A DNA stretch of 64,000 bases, taken from an uncultured Prevotella sp. Its GTDB lineage: Bacteria; Bacteroidota; Bacteroidia; Bacteroidales; Bacteroidaceae. Positions 20,002-26,976 of the stretch are shown here, piece after piece. Within the stretch, counting starts at the first letter, position 1. Every line of letters starts with the position of its first letter. Under the pieces are notes generated by a model. It made no database searches. It was not told the DNA's origin and was given only the letters and a program-made list of their open reading frames with translations. Location: assembly GCA_937922435.1 (NCBI GenBank), contig CAKZVT010000031.1, positions 1 to 64,000 on the forward strand, read 5' to 3'. The translations under genes were made by a program, and so were the position numbers.

Positions 20002-20121
20002 TAGTAAAGGAGAGAAGGAGTAAGAAGTAAAGGAGTAAGTAGATATGTTTTGTTGGTTGGCCTAAGGTGGTAATGCATTCCAATCTTCATTCCTTACTCC
20101 TATACTCCTTACTCCTTATAT
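20002..20121. repeat. Inverted tandem-word spacer (AAGGAGT) between glmS and fmt
   Basis: Left arm 20002-20040 consists of AAGGAGTAAGAAGTAAAGGAG-type words; right arm 20088-20121 is built from their complement (TCCTTACTCCTATACTCC..). Together they form an imperfect inverted repeat around about 48 nt. Same design as 45473-45564 but with a different word. Confidence 0.7.
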
Positions 20122-20129
20122 TAAACTTC

Positions 20130-21980
20130 TTATTCCACCGTCACAGACTTTGCAAGGTTGCGCGGCTGGTCTACGTTCAACCCCTTTTCCACGGCTACGT
20201 GGTATGCGATGAGCTGCAAGGGGATGACAGAGAGCAGCGGCGCAAGCGGCGCGAGGGTAGGGGGCACTTCTATTGCAGCCTCCGATATGTCGCTTACAGC
20301 CTTGTCGCCTTCGGTCACGATGGATATGATGCGGCCGTTGCGCGCCTTCACTTCCTGTATGTTGCTTAGTATTTTCTTGTACAGCTGGTGGTGTGTGGCT
20401 ACGAATACTACGGGCATGTCCTCGTCTATAAGTGCTATGGGGCCGTGTTTCATTTCGGCAGCCGGGTATCCTTCGGCGTGTATGTAGCTTATTTCCTTTA
20501 GCTTCAGTGCGCCCTCGAGAGCTACGGGGTAGTTGAAGCCGCGCCCCATGTAGAGGGCGTTCTCGGCGTAGGTCAGCGCACGTGCTATTTCCCTTATCTT
20601 GCTGTCGTTGGCGAGTACAGCCTTGATTTTGTCGGGTATGCGTGCCAGTTCGGCTATTGCTTCCTCGTATTCCTGTTGCGGTATAGTGCCTTTTTCGTAC
20701 CCGAGGGCGAGGGCGAAGAGCGTCAGCACGGTCACTTGCCCGGTGAAAGCCTTGGTCGAGGCCACGCCGATTTCAGGGCCTACGTGTATGTATATGCCGG
20801 TGTCTGACGCCCGGGCGATGCTCGAACCTACCACGTTTACTATGCCGAAGCACAGGGCGTGGTTCTCTTTTGCCAGTTGGAATGCCGCCAGGGTGTCGGC
20901 CGTCTCGCCGCTCTGCGATATTGCTATGACAACGTCGTCAGGCTGTATTACCGGGTTGCGGTAGCGGAACTCCGAGGCGTACTCCACTTCTACCGGCACT
21001 TTCGCCCATTGCTCTATGAGCTGCTTGCCTATGAGTCCGGCGTGCCACGACGTTCCGCAGGCCACGATGATAAACCTCTGCGCACTGACAAGCTCGTCGC
21101 GGTGCAGGTTGAGCGCGCTCAGCACCACACGTTTCTCTGCCGGCAGTATGCGCCCCCTCATGCAGTCGGCCATGCAGCGGGGCTGGTCGTAGATTTCCTT
21201 CAGCATGAAGTGGTCGAAGCCGCCCTTCTCGAGCGACTCGAGGTCGAGGTCCACTTCCTTCACGTCGTGGGTTATTTCCTGGTTGTCAAGGTTCCTGATT
21301 TCCATCTTGTGCCCCACGCGCAGCAGTGCCACCTCGTTGTCGTTGAGGTAGACCATCTGCTTTGTGTAAGCCACGATGGGCACTGCGTCCGATGCGATGA
21401 AGAACTCCTTGGCGTCCTCGCCAACGCCTATTACCACGGGACTGCTCTTTCGCGCCACCACGATTTTGTCCGGACAGTCGCGGTCTACCACGGCTATGGC
21501 GTATGCGCCGACCACGCGCCGCAGCGCCATCACCACCGCGCCTTCAAGGTCTTTGCCGTATTCGCGCTGCATGAACTCGATGAGTTGTACCAGTACCTCG
21601 GTGTCGGTCGAGCTTTTGAATGTGAACCCCTTGCCCGTAAGGTATTCCTTCAGGCTGGCGTAATTCTCTATGATGCCGTTGTGCACGAGGGCGAGCCGTC
21701 CGCTCTGCGACACGTGCGGATGGGCGTTGACGGCCGAAGGTTCGCCGTGCGTGGCCCACCGCGTGTGGGCAATGCCTATGTGGCCGGTGGTGTCGCGTTG
21801 CGCGGCAATGGCTTCAAGGTTGCTCACCTTGCCCTTCTCCTTATACACGTTAAGCTCGTCTTTGTCGTTGATGAGGGCCACGCCGGCCGAGTCGTAGCCT
21901 CGGTATTCCAGTCGTTTTAGCCCCTCAATGAGTATCGGGTAGGCTTCTCTCGGGCCTATATATCCTACTATTCCACACAT
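20130..21980 (-). CDS. glmS: Glutamine-fructose-6-phosphate aminotransferase (isomerizing)
   Basis: A 616-residue enzyme making glucosamine-6-phosphate, the first step to UDP-GlcNAc for peptidoglycan and LPS. MCGIVGYIG begins the Ntn glutaminase domain (Cys2 nucleophile after Met removal); LEYRGYDSAG is near 23-32. Two SIS domains occupy about 290-430 and 460-605; the C-terminus NLAKSVTVE is the conserved active-site tail. No glmS ribozyme is apparent upstream; the leader is only about 20 nt from the -7 box at 22000. Confidence 0.96.
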   Translation of the reverse strand: MCGIVGYIGPREAYPILIEGLKRLEYRGYDSAGVALINDKDELNVYKEKGKVSNLEAIAAQRDTTGHIGIAHTRWATHGEPSAVNAHPHVSQSGRLALVHNGIIENYASLKEYLTGKGFTFKSSTDTEVLVQLIEFMQREYGKDLEGAVVMALRRVVGAYAIAVVDRDCPDKIVVARKSSPVVIGVGEDAKEFFIASDAVPIVAYTKQMVYLNDNEVALLRVGHKMEIRNLDNQEITHDVKEVDLDLESLEKGGFDHFMLKEIYDQPRCMADCMRGRILPAEKRVVLSALNLHRDELVSAQRFIIVACGTSWHAGLIGKQLIEQWAKVPVEVEYASEFRYRNPVIQPDDVVIAISQSGETADTLAAFQLAKENHALCFGIVNVVGSSIARASDTGIYIHVGPEIGVASTKAFTGQVTVLTLFALALGYEKGTIPQQEYEEAIAELARIPDKIKAVLANDSKIREIARALTYAENALYMGRGFNYPVALEGALKLKEISYIHAEGYPAAEMKHGPIALIDEDMPVVFVATHHQLYKKILSNIQEVKARNGRIISIVTEGDKAVSDISEAAIEVPPTLAPLAPLLSVIPLQLIAYHVAVEKGLNVDQPRNLAKSVTVE

Positions 21981-21999
21981 AATGTTTTTATTAGTTGTG

Positions 22000-22007
22000 C
22001 AAAAATA
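22000..22007 (-). promoter_or_regulatory. -7 box TATTTTTG for glmS
   Basis: On the minus strand TATTTTTG (followed by C) lies 19 nt before the glmS ATG. No clear -33 box. Confidence 0.55.
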
Positions 22008-22057
22008 ATAATTAAAAACGAGAATGTGGCGCGGCGTTGCCGCTTTTTTACTAACTG

Positions 22058-22189
22058 CTTGAAAATGAACGACTTTCCAATATGCCGTCTTTCGTCGTGC
22101 AAAAGGTGGCCTTTTAGCCTGCGAAAGACGACCTTTTAGCGTGCGAAAGGTGGCCTTTGGGGATGCGAAAGGTGGCTTTTTGCAGAGCT
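22058..22189. repeat. 22-bp-period array B
   Basis: Six units start at 22058, 22080, 22102, 22124, 22146 and 22168. The best four begin AAAGGTGGCCTTTTAG, AAAGACGACCTTTTAG, AAAGGTGGCCTTTGGG and AAAGGTGGCTTTTTGC. The leftmost unit contains GAAAATGAACG, the inverse of the terminal box seen in arrays C and E, so the array runs right to left. It fills most of the 290-bp gap between glmS and the exported-protein gene. Confidence 0.85.
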
Positions 22190-22202
22190 ATGGGGCAAAA
22201 GC

Positions 22203-22239
22203 AAAGTCCGCCACGTCGGCATACGGCGTGGCGGACTTT
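22203..22239 (-). terminator. Terminator of the sigma operon
   Basis: AAAGTCCGCCACG (22203-22215) pairs perfectly with CGTGGCGGACTTT (22227-22239) around an 11-nt loop, about 30 bp past the stop at 22271 on the minus strand. As read on the minus strand it is followed by GCTTTTGCC. Confidence 0.75.
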
Positions 22240-22270
22240 TGTTGTTTATCTGAAAAGAGAGAGTATTTGC

Positions 22271-23194
22271 TTATTTGTCAAGGCTTGACATGGCGAGTTT
22301 CAGCAGGTCTCTGTCGTAAGGGTCGTTCCGCCCCGACGCCATGTCTTTTAAGCTTTTCATGCAGATAGTACGCTCATCTTCATTGAGAAGTTTGCCATGT
22401 TCGCGGCACAGCTCCACGATTTTGTTGATTAATGATGCCTGTACCGTCCGCTGTCCTATAAGCTCGGGGCTGAGTAGCGTTGACCTTAGGCTGGAGAAGC
22501 GTTTGATGAAGTCCATGCCAGTCTCAATCTTGTTGTTTGTGGGCATGTCGCTTTCAATCTTGTACTCCTTGCCGGTGTCGGTGTCTTTTACGGTTATGGT
22601 GCCGTCTGAATTAATCATAGTGACGTGTCTCAAACCGCTTGAATACGGTGTGAGTACGGTTACTGTATTTGCCTTCTGCGGGTCGCGGCCATATATTTCG
22701 GTTATCGTGCCGCGCAGGCTGTCGCCGTTAGCCGTCTCGGCCCACACTATCGCGTAGGCGTAACGGCGCAGGCTGTCCTGCGTGTTGCGTACGAACATCA
22801 GACGGTAGTTCCTGTCCTTGTACGAGCCATAGCTTATGCTCTTGTCCAATTTCTCTCCGTATGCTATGTTTGAAAGCACGTTTTTGCTTATGCCTGCATC
22901 CCTTGACTGCACCTTGTAAGCTTCGTATTTGTCTCTGTCGAACGCCGTCAGCACCTTGTCAAGCTCCTTGCGCTTGCTCTTGGGCATGTTGAACGAGTAT
23001 TCATTGTAATACGATTGGGTCTTTACTCCGTTGTTCTCGGAGTTCTCCATGCTGTTGCTTGCCTTGATGTAAGGTGCCAGGTCTTTGTTGCTGGTAAAGG
23101 AGATGATGGCTCCTTTCAGGTTGATTTGCGCTTCTGTTGTGGCCGGCATGGCGGCGAAGAGCAGTGCCGCGGCCATGAGTTTTATTGTCTTCAT
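22271..23194 (-). CDS. Exported protein of unknown function, third gene of an ECF sigma operon
   Basis: I do not recognise a named family. The 307-residue product has a clear signal peptide (MKTIKLMAAALLFAAMPATTEAQ). The mature part has a region of mixed strands with YGSYKDRNYRLMFV near 125 and a helical C-terminus from about 215 with HGKLLNEDERTICMKSLKDM near 265. No lipobox or barrel end. It starts 11 nt after the anti-sigma candidate and shares its operon and terminator, so it is probably a periplasmic output or sensor of that sigma system (inference). Confidence 0.7.
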   Translation of the reverse strand: MKTIKLMAAALLFAAMPATTEAQINLKGAIISFTSNKDLAPYIKASNSMENSENNGVKTQSYYNEYSFNMPKSKRKELDKVLTAFDRDKYEAYKVQSRDAGISKNVLSNIAYGEKLDKSISYGSYKDRNYRLMFVRNTQDSLRRYAYAIVWAETANGDSLRGTITEIYGRDPQKANTVTVLTPYSSGLRHVTMINSDGTITVKDTDTGKEYKIESDMPTNNKIETGMDFIKRFSSLRSTLLSPELIGQRTVQASLINKIVELCREHGKLLNEDERTICMKSLKDMASGRNDPYDRDLLKLAMSSLDK

Positions 23195-23205
23195 ATCTTT
23201 TGTTT

Positions 23206-23892
23206 TTAGTAATATTCATCTTCAACGTCATAGTTTTCCATGGCGGTTACGTACAGGTCTATGCCAGCTTCGATGCGTTTGTGCTCGTCATAGATGCTGT
23301 CGAGCACTGCCTCCTGTTGTAATTCGGCCACTTTTACCGTAGCCTCGGCTATCATTTCTGCCGCCTCGATGACAGAGTCAGTTTGCGTTTCGGCCACGTA
23401 AACCTTGGGAGGCAACGGCTTGTAGCGGTCAATCCTCGGCTTGCGCCTGCGTGCTTTTTTTATTGGAACAACGGTTGTCGCCGTGTCGGCGGTAAGCGTG
23501 TCGGGCGCGGCTGCCGGTTTGTTGCTCTCTTGGATTGGTGGCACAGCCTTGTTTTCTGCCATTTGTCGCGGCTCGGCCTTCGGCCATGCAACGAGCATAA
23601 GCAGGGCTATTGTCGCCGCAGCTGCGGCGATTAAGCAGACTGTTTTACGGGGAAACTGGGAGGACTGGGAGCTTCGGGAAGACTGGAGTGTGGCTTGTCT
23701 GCTTGTTTGTTTGTTAACTTGTATGCTTTCAAGAGGCATTCCCTCGTCAAACCATGCGAACATCTGTTTGTACGGTTGCAGGTCTTCGCCTAAGTCGTGG
23801 GTGCGCAGATAATCGGCCAGTCGGCTTTCCTCTTCAAGCGAGGTTTGGCCTGCCATGTATCGGTCGATGAGTGTGCGTATGTCTTTTTCCAT
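23206..23892 (-). CDS. Single-pass membrane protein, likely anti-sigma factor
   Basis: A 228-residue protein with a short N-terminal cytoplasmic domain (RYMAGQTSLEEESRLADYL near 12-30, a pattern common in Bacteroidetes anti-sigma N-termini), a low-complexity linker of Gln/Ser/Arg (about 58-82), one membrane helix (about 85-101) and a Pro/Ala/Lys-rich periplasmic part that ends in a helical segment (DSVIEAAEMIAEATVKVAEL). It has no FecR domain and no zinc-binding HxxxCxxC. Only 4 nt separate it from the sigma stop codon. The linker DNA (about 23655-23725) is made of tandem words seen in intergenic spacers. Anti-sigma role is inferred from position and topology. Confidence 0.65.
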   Translation of the reverse strand: MEKDIRTLIDRYMAGQTSLEEESRLADYLRTHDLGEDLQPYKQMFAWFDEGMPLESIQVNKQTSRQATLQSSRSSQSSQFPRKTVCLIAAAAATIALLMLVAWPKAEPRQMAENKAVPPIQESNKPAAAPDTLTADTATTVVPIKKARRRKPRIDRYKPLPPKVYVAETQTDSVIEAAEMIAEATVKVAELQQEAVLDSIYDEHKRIEAGIDLYVTAMENYDVEDEYY

Positions 23893-23896
23893 AATA

Positions 23897-24394
23897 TTAC
23901 CTTTCCCTTTTCTTAAACTCGTTCAACATCTTTGCCCTTGCACGCGCGAGGATGGTGGATACCGACGAACGCTCTACGCCCACGATGCGTGCTATTTCTT
24001 CGTGGCTCTTGCGCTCAACTTGTCTCAATCGCAGTATTTGGTACTCTGTTGACGGCAGCGAGGCAAGGCGTTCTGTGAGCCAGGCCATGTTCTCCTTGTC
24101 TTCCATTGCGCGGTCGGGGCTTGCCGTCTTGTCGTCGATGAAGCTTCGGTCTGCGTCCAATGATATGGTGCGTCGCCGGCGGACGCTGTCTATGGCGCGG
24201 TTGTGAGCTATGCACGAGGCCAGCTTTTCGGCGTGCGCCGGGTCGCAGATTTCAGTGCGCAGAGTCCACAGCTTCAGCATCGTTTCCTGCGCTATGTCCT
24301 CGGCCTCGTCGCCGCTGGCGGCGAAGGCGAGCGCCGTAGCGACGGCTCTTTGCCTTATGCGTGTGGCTATATGTTCAAACTCTGCCTGTTCCAT
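23897..24394 (-). CDS. ECF-type RNA polymerase sigma factor
   Basis: A 165-residue sigma-70 family protein with region 2 (EAEDIAQETMLKLW near 38-50) and region 4 helix-turn-helix (LPSTEYQILRLRQVERKSHEEIARIVGVERSSVST near 108-142). The ATG at 24394 (MEQAEFEHIA) is preferred over a TTG codon six residues upstream. Operon order sigma, membrane protein, exported protein resembles envelope-stress type units rather than the SusCD-linked FecI/FecR type, as no TonB receptor follows. Confidence 0.88.
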   Translation of the reverse strand: MEQAEFEHIATRIRQRAVATALAFAASGDEAEDIAQETMLKLWTLRTEICDPAHAEKLASCIAHNRAIDSVRRRRTISLDADRSFIDDKTASPDRAMEDKENMAWLTERLASLPSTEYQILRLRQVERKSHEEIARIVGVERSSVSTILARARAKMLNEFKKRER

Positions 24395-24437
24395 TGTTGC
24401 CTTTCTGAACAATAAACGGATAAGTGCATGAAAACAA

Positions 24438-24472
24438 AACAGGCTTTAATCTTTTTTAAGATAAAGCCTGTT
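24438..24472. repeat. Near-perfect palindrome in the sigma/gtrA divergent gap
   Basis: AACAGGCTTTA (24438-24448) and TAAAGCCTGTT (24462-24472) are perfect inverted copies; inside, ATCTT and AAGAT pair as well around TTTT, leaving one bulged base. It lies between the divergent sigma operon and gtrA and ends 4 nt before the -33 box of gtrA. It could be an operator or a hairpin in the sigma leader. Confidence 0.7.
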
Positions 24473-24476
24473 ATAT

Positions 24477-24507
24477 TTTGATTTACGGTATGTTTGTGCT
24501 AATTTTG
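24477..24507 (+). promoter_or_regulatory. Promoter for gtrA
   Basis: TTTG (24477-24480), 19 nt, TAATTTTG (24500-24507), 23 nt before the ATG. Confidence 0.75.
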
Positions 24508-24530
24508 CAGCGACAAAACTGCTGGAAGGT

Positions 24531-24911
24531 ATGCTGTTTTCGCGTGAAACGTTTTTCGAGCTTGTGCGCTTCGGCGCCGTAGGCGTTGTGGCTACGGCCC
24601 TGCATTACGGCGTTTACTGGCTGCTGCACGGCGTGATGGATGTCAACGTGGCATACACTTTGGGATATTTGGTAAGCTTTGTTGCCAACTATGTGCTCTC
24701 GGCGCGCTTCACTTTCCGCAAGAAAAAGTCGGTTAAGAACGGCCTCGGCTTCGCCTGCGCCCATCTGTTCAACTATCTTTTGCAAATCAGCCTGCTCAAT
24801 TTCTTTATATGGCTAGGCGTAAGCAAGGTTCTTGCTCCTGTGCCAGTGTATTGCGTGGCGATACCTACCAATTTCCTTATTGTAAGGTTCGTGTTTAGAA
24901 AATTGGGCTGA
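24531..24911 (+). CDS. GtrA-family membrane protein
   Basis: A 126-residue protein with four predicted membrane helices (about 10-30, 38-58, 70-92, 98-118). The FGAVGVVATALHYGVYW start and NYVLSARFTF motif between helices 2 and 3 are characteristic of GtrA proteins, which are thought to flip or help transfer undecaprenyl-phosphate-linked sugars in surface polysaccharide modification. No glycosyltransferase partner is adjacent. It converges with the GH8 gene, with only 8 bp between the two stop codons. Confidence 0.82.
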   Translation: MLFSRETFFELVRFGAVGVVATALHYGVYWLLHGVMDVNVAYTLGYLVSFVANYVLSARFTFRKKKSVKNGLGFACAHLFNYLLQISLLNFFIWLGVSKVLAPVPVYCVAIPTNFLIVRFVFRKLG

Positions 24912-24913
24912 CC

Positions 24914-24939
24914 GACGGTTCAGTAAATCCTGAACCGTC
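24914..24939. terminator. Hairpin at the gtrA/GH8 convergence
   Basis: GACGGTTCAG (24914-24923) pairs with CTGAACCGTC (24930-24939), loop 6 nt. The stem begins 2 nt after the gtrA stop and covers the GH8 stop codon, so it can act for gtrA but would be inside the GH8 message. Confidence 0.65.
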
Positions 24940-26164
24940 CCGAAACGTGGAGCATAGACAGCATGTAGACCATACCGCTGTAATAGCGGAACTCGCCGGT
25001 CGGAGCCTTGGTGTTCCATAACCGCTCTACATATTCTTTCGCCAAGGCTTTGTCTTCCAGGCAGAACGCGCCGACGGCGTTAGCCCCGGCCATGCCTTCG
25101 GAGTAGCCTCCGGTGGGCGATGTGCCGTCAAGGTTGAACTGTCCGTGCTCGAATCCTTCGTTCTTGAAGAACTTTAGCAGGCGCGTCATCATGTCGGTCT
25201 GGCGCTTGCAGTCCTTGCCGAACCAGTTGTAGTCCATGCCGATGTTCATCGCGCAGCGTATTGCGTCGTATTGATAGCGGCGTGCGTCGTAGTCGTTTTT
25301 CCAATCCGGCTGGAACGGTTCTCCTTTGAACGTTGAATAGTCGGGGAAAAGACCTGTCACGGGATGTGACGATTTAGCCAATAACTCCCTGGCCGCATCG
25401 GGGGTGTGTGACCAGAAGTCTTTGTTAGTGTCAGACCACATAGCCCACAGTTCAAAGAAGGCAGGCAGGTTGTAAGACGGGTCGGTGTGCAGGCGTGAGC
25501 CTTCGTGTGGAACGAAGCAGACAAGTTTTGTCTTTGCGTCAAATATGTTGTAAACGCCTTGAGAGCCGTCTTTCGACATTACGTCTTTCAGTATTTTCTG
25601 CGCTTCGCGCCCGTAGTCGAATACACCGTCGTCGCCCCAGCGGTGGGAAGCGAAGAAGAGTGACGTGATAAAGTAGATTTCGCCGTCGGTGGCGCAGCTC
25701 GGCTCTCCGCCGATTTTGCTGCCGTCTGTGTTGCATTGCCATGCAAAATATCCCTTCCAGCGGCCTGAAGTATAGAGCATGTGGGTTTTAGCCCACCGCC
25801 AAATCTTGTCAAACTCGGTTCTCTTGTTCATCTGCACGCATATCATCATGCCGTAAGACATGCCCTCGGTCCTTACGTCGTGGCTGCCTGTATCGTAGAT
25901 GTAGGCCGTGCTGTCGCTGTCTTCAAAGTACACTTTGGTGTCTTCGTCAACGAAAAAGTGTTTCCATACCTGCGCCAGCCGTTCGTCTGTCTTGGTGTCG
26001 GATATTCCAAGATACTCATTGAACAGATTTCTGTAAACACTGGTGTAGAAAGCTCCTTTGCCGTTTCCGGCAGTCGTGTTTGTGGTTTTAGCTCTTGCGC
26101 CGGACAATGCTCCGCCAAAGGTCAGCAGGCAGCATAGTGCTGTTAGAAATGTTTTTACTTGCAT
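24920..26164 (-). CDS. GH8 glycosidase, reducing-end xylose-releasing exo-oligoxylanase-like
   Basis: A 414-residue secreted enzyme. The ATG at 26164 gives a signal peptide (MQVKTFLTALCCLLTFGGAL..); a longer frame to 26314 would cross the promoter box at 26250-26257. GH8 motifs: VRTEGMSYGMM near residue 80 (the Glu is the predicted general acid) and ATDGEIYFITSLFFASHRWG near 160 (the family Asp region). The whole resembles Rex enzymes (EC 3.2.1.156) that trim xylo-oligosaccharides from the reducing end, rather than the longer GH8 cellulases. No SusC/SusD or other glycosidase is nearby, so it is an orphan gene. Substrate not proven. Confidence 0.82.
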   Translation of the reverse strand: MQVKTFLTALCCLLTFGGALSGARAKTTNTTAGNGKGAFYTSVYRNLFNEYLGISDTKTDERLAQVWKHFFVDEDTKVYFEDSDSTAYIYDTGSHDVRTEGMSYGMMICVQMNKRTEFDKIWRWAKTHMLYTSGRWKGYFAWQCNTDGSKIGGEPSCATDGEIYFITSLFFASHRWGDDGVFDYGREAQKILKDVMSKDGSQGVYNIFDAKTKLVCFVPHEGSRLHTDPSYNLPAFFELWAMWSDTNKDFWSHTPDAARELLAKSSHPVTGLFPDYSTFKGEPFQPDWKNDYDARRYQYDAIRCAMNIGMDYNWFGKDCKRQTDMMTRLLKFFKNEGFEHGQFNLDGTSPTGGYSEGMAGANAVGAFCLEDKALAKEYVERLWNTKAPTGEFRYYSGMVYMLSMLHVSGRFRIY

Positions 26165-26249
26165 AGCTGTGGGTGTTAAGTTTGGTGATTGACATGTTTT
26201 TCTTTTGTTATTGATTGAAACAAGGCTTTTTGCACAACTGTTCAAAGTG

Positions 26250-26257
26250 CAAAGATA
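26250..26257 (-). promoter_or_regulatory. -7 box TATCTTTG for the GH8 gene
   Basis: Minus-strand TATCTTTGC, about 86 nt before the ATG at 26164. No convincing -33 box. It excludes the upstream alternative start at 26314. Confidence 0.6.
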
Positions 26258-26350
26258 ATGTTTTGACATATCTGTTGGTGTGGGATTGCAGGCTTTTGTG
26301 CCTGTGTGTAACAAATAGGCACGTATTTAATACAAGTAATAATGTTTCTG

Positions 26351-26387
26351 CCTGATGACGTAGGGTAAATCACAATCTGTCATCAGG
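26351..26387. repeat. Short inverted repeat upstream of the GH8 gene
   Basis: CCTGATGAC and GTCATCAGG are perfect 9-bp inverted copies separated by about 19 nt. Located in the 358-bp gap 26165-26522, which otherwise holds the GH8 promoter and the terminator at 26457; it is the only gap above 280 bp without a 22-bp-period array. Confidence 0.5.
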
Positions 26388-26456
26388 ACATGCCGGCAGA
26401 GCATTGCCGTTATTCGCACACTCTTTGCCTACTGAAATGTAATGGTCGGTTTGGGT

Positions 26457-26506
26457 AAACGGTTCGCGGCTGAAACCCGTTTGAGTTCCAGCCGCGAACC
26501 GTTTAT
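26457..26506 (-). terminator. Terminator of the rmlA-wzc-HAD operon
   Basis: A perfect 17-bp stem (26457-26473 with 26490-26506) with a 16-nt loop, 17 bp past the HAD gene stop on the minus strand. Confidence 0.8.
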
Positions 26507-26522
26507 GTGTTTCAAAGTCTGC

Positions 26523-26954
26523 TTAACGTTGCCACCACCTTTTCTTTTTGGCGGCCATGTCATGATGTGCCGTTCCCATCCGTTCCATCATGATGTCGTA
26601 GTAAGTCTTGTTCTCTTTTATCATGTGGTAGATGGTGCCCCAGTCGGGCAGTCCGCCAATGTTGCGGTCGTCAATGAACATGTCTACCTTTAGCTTGCGC
26701 GAGAAATGATTGTTGTTGTCAGTTCCGCGCTCTTCCGGGTAGTCGCGGTTAACGGCATAAAACTCCACTCCGTGCTCCCTGCACCAGTTCACTGCTTCGT
26801 CAAGCAGTTCGCCTTCGCGTACCGACCAAAGTATCAGTTTGTGACGGTCGGCAATCAGCATTTTAAGGGTTTCGGTGGCGAACGGGATTTCCTTGCCGAT
26901 TTCTGGATACCTGTGTTCTACGATTGTTCCGTCGAAATCTACTGCTATTGTCAT
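26523..26954 (-). CDS. Small HAD-superfamily phosphatase
   Basis: A 143-residue cap-less HAD protein: motif I DFDGTI at residues 6-11, motif II in LILWSVREG near 40-46 (Ser44), and acidic motif FIDDRN near 90-96. It resembles the small Bacteroides HAD hydrolases of the BT0820 type. It starts 22 nt downstream of the tyrosine autokinase gene, in the place where other capsule loci have a tyrosine phosphatase (Wzb). Its substrate is unknown; both a sugar-phosphate and a protein-phosphate role are open. Confidence 0.78.
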   Translation of the reverse strand: MTIAVDFDGTIVEHRYPEIGKEIPFATETLKMLIADRHKLILWSVREGELLDEAVNWCREHGVEFYAVNRDYPEERGTDNNNHFSRKLKVDMFIDDRNIGGLPDWGTIYHMIKENKTYYDIMMERMGTAHHDMAAKKKRWWQR

Positions 26955-26976
26955 GATACGTCTGGTGAATGGGGTG

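Noticed and set aside
20859..21920. 353-codon open frame on the plus strand
   Set aside because: It lies wholly antisense to glmS, is rich in His/Val/Leu as expected from the complementary frame, and has no family motif.
21981..22057. glmS ribozyme or riboswitch upstream of glmS
   Set aside because: The -7 box at 22000 leaves only a leader of about 13-20 nt, too short for the ribozyme, and no matching structure is seen.
22058..22189. Arrays with regular spacing read as CRISPR
   Set aside because: The period is 22 bp in total, units are degenerate rather than identical, there is no constant repeat alternating with unique spacers, and no cas gene is in the window.
26165..26314. Longer N-terminus for the GH8 enzyme
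   Set aside because: The extension contains the promoter box at 26250-26257 and would bury the signal peptide starting at 26164.
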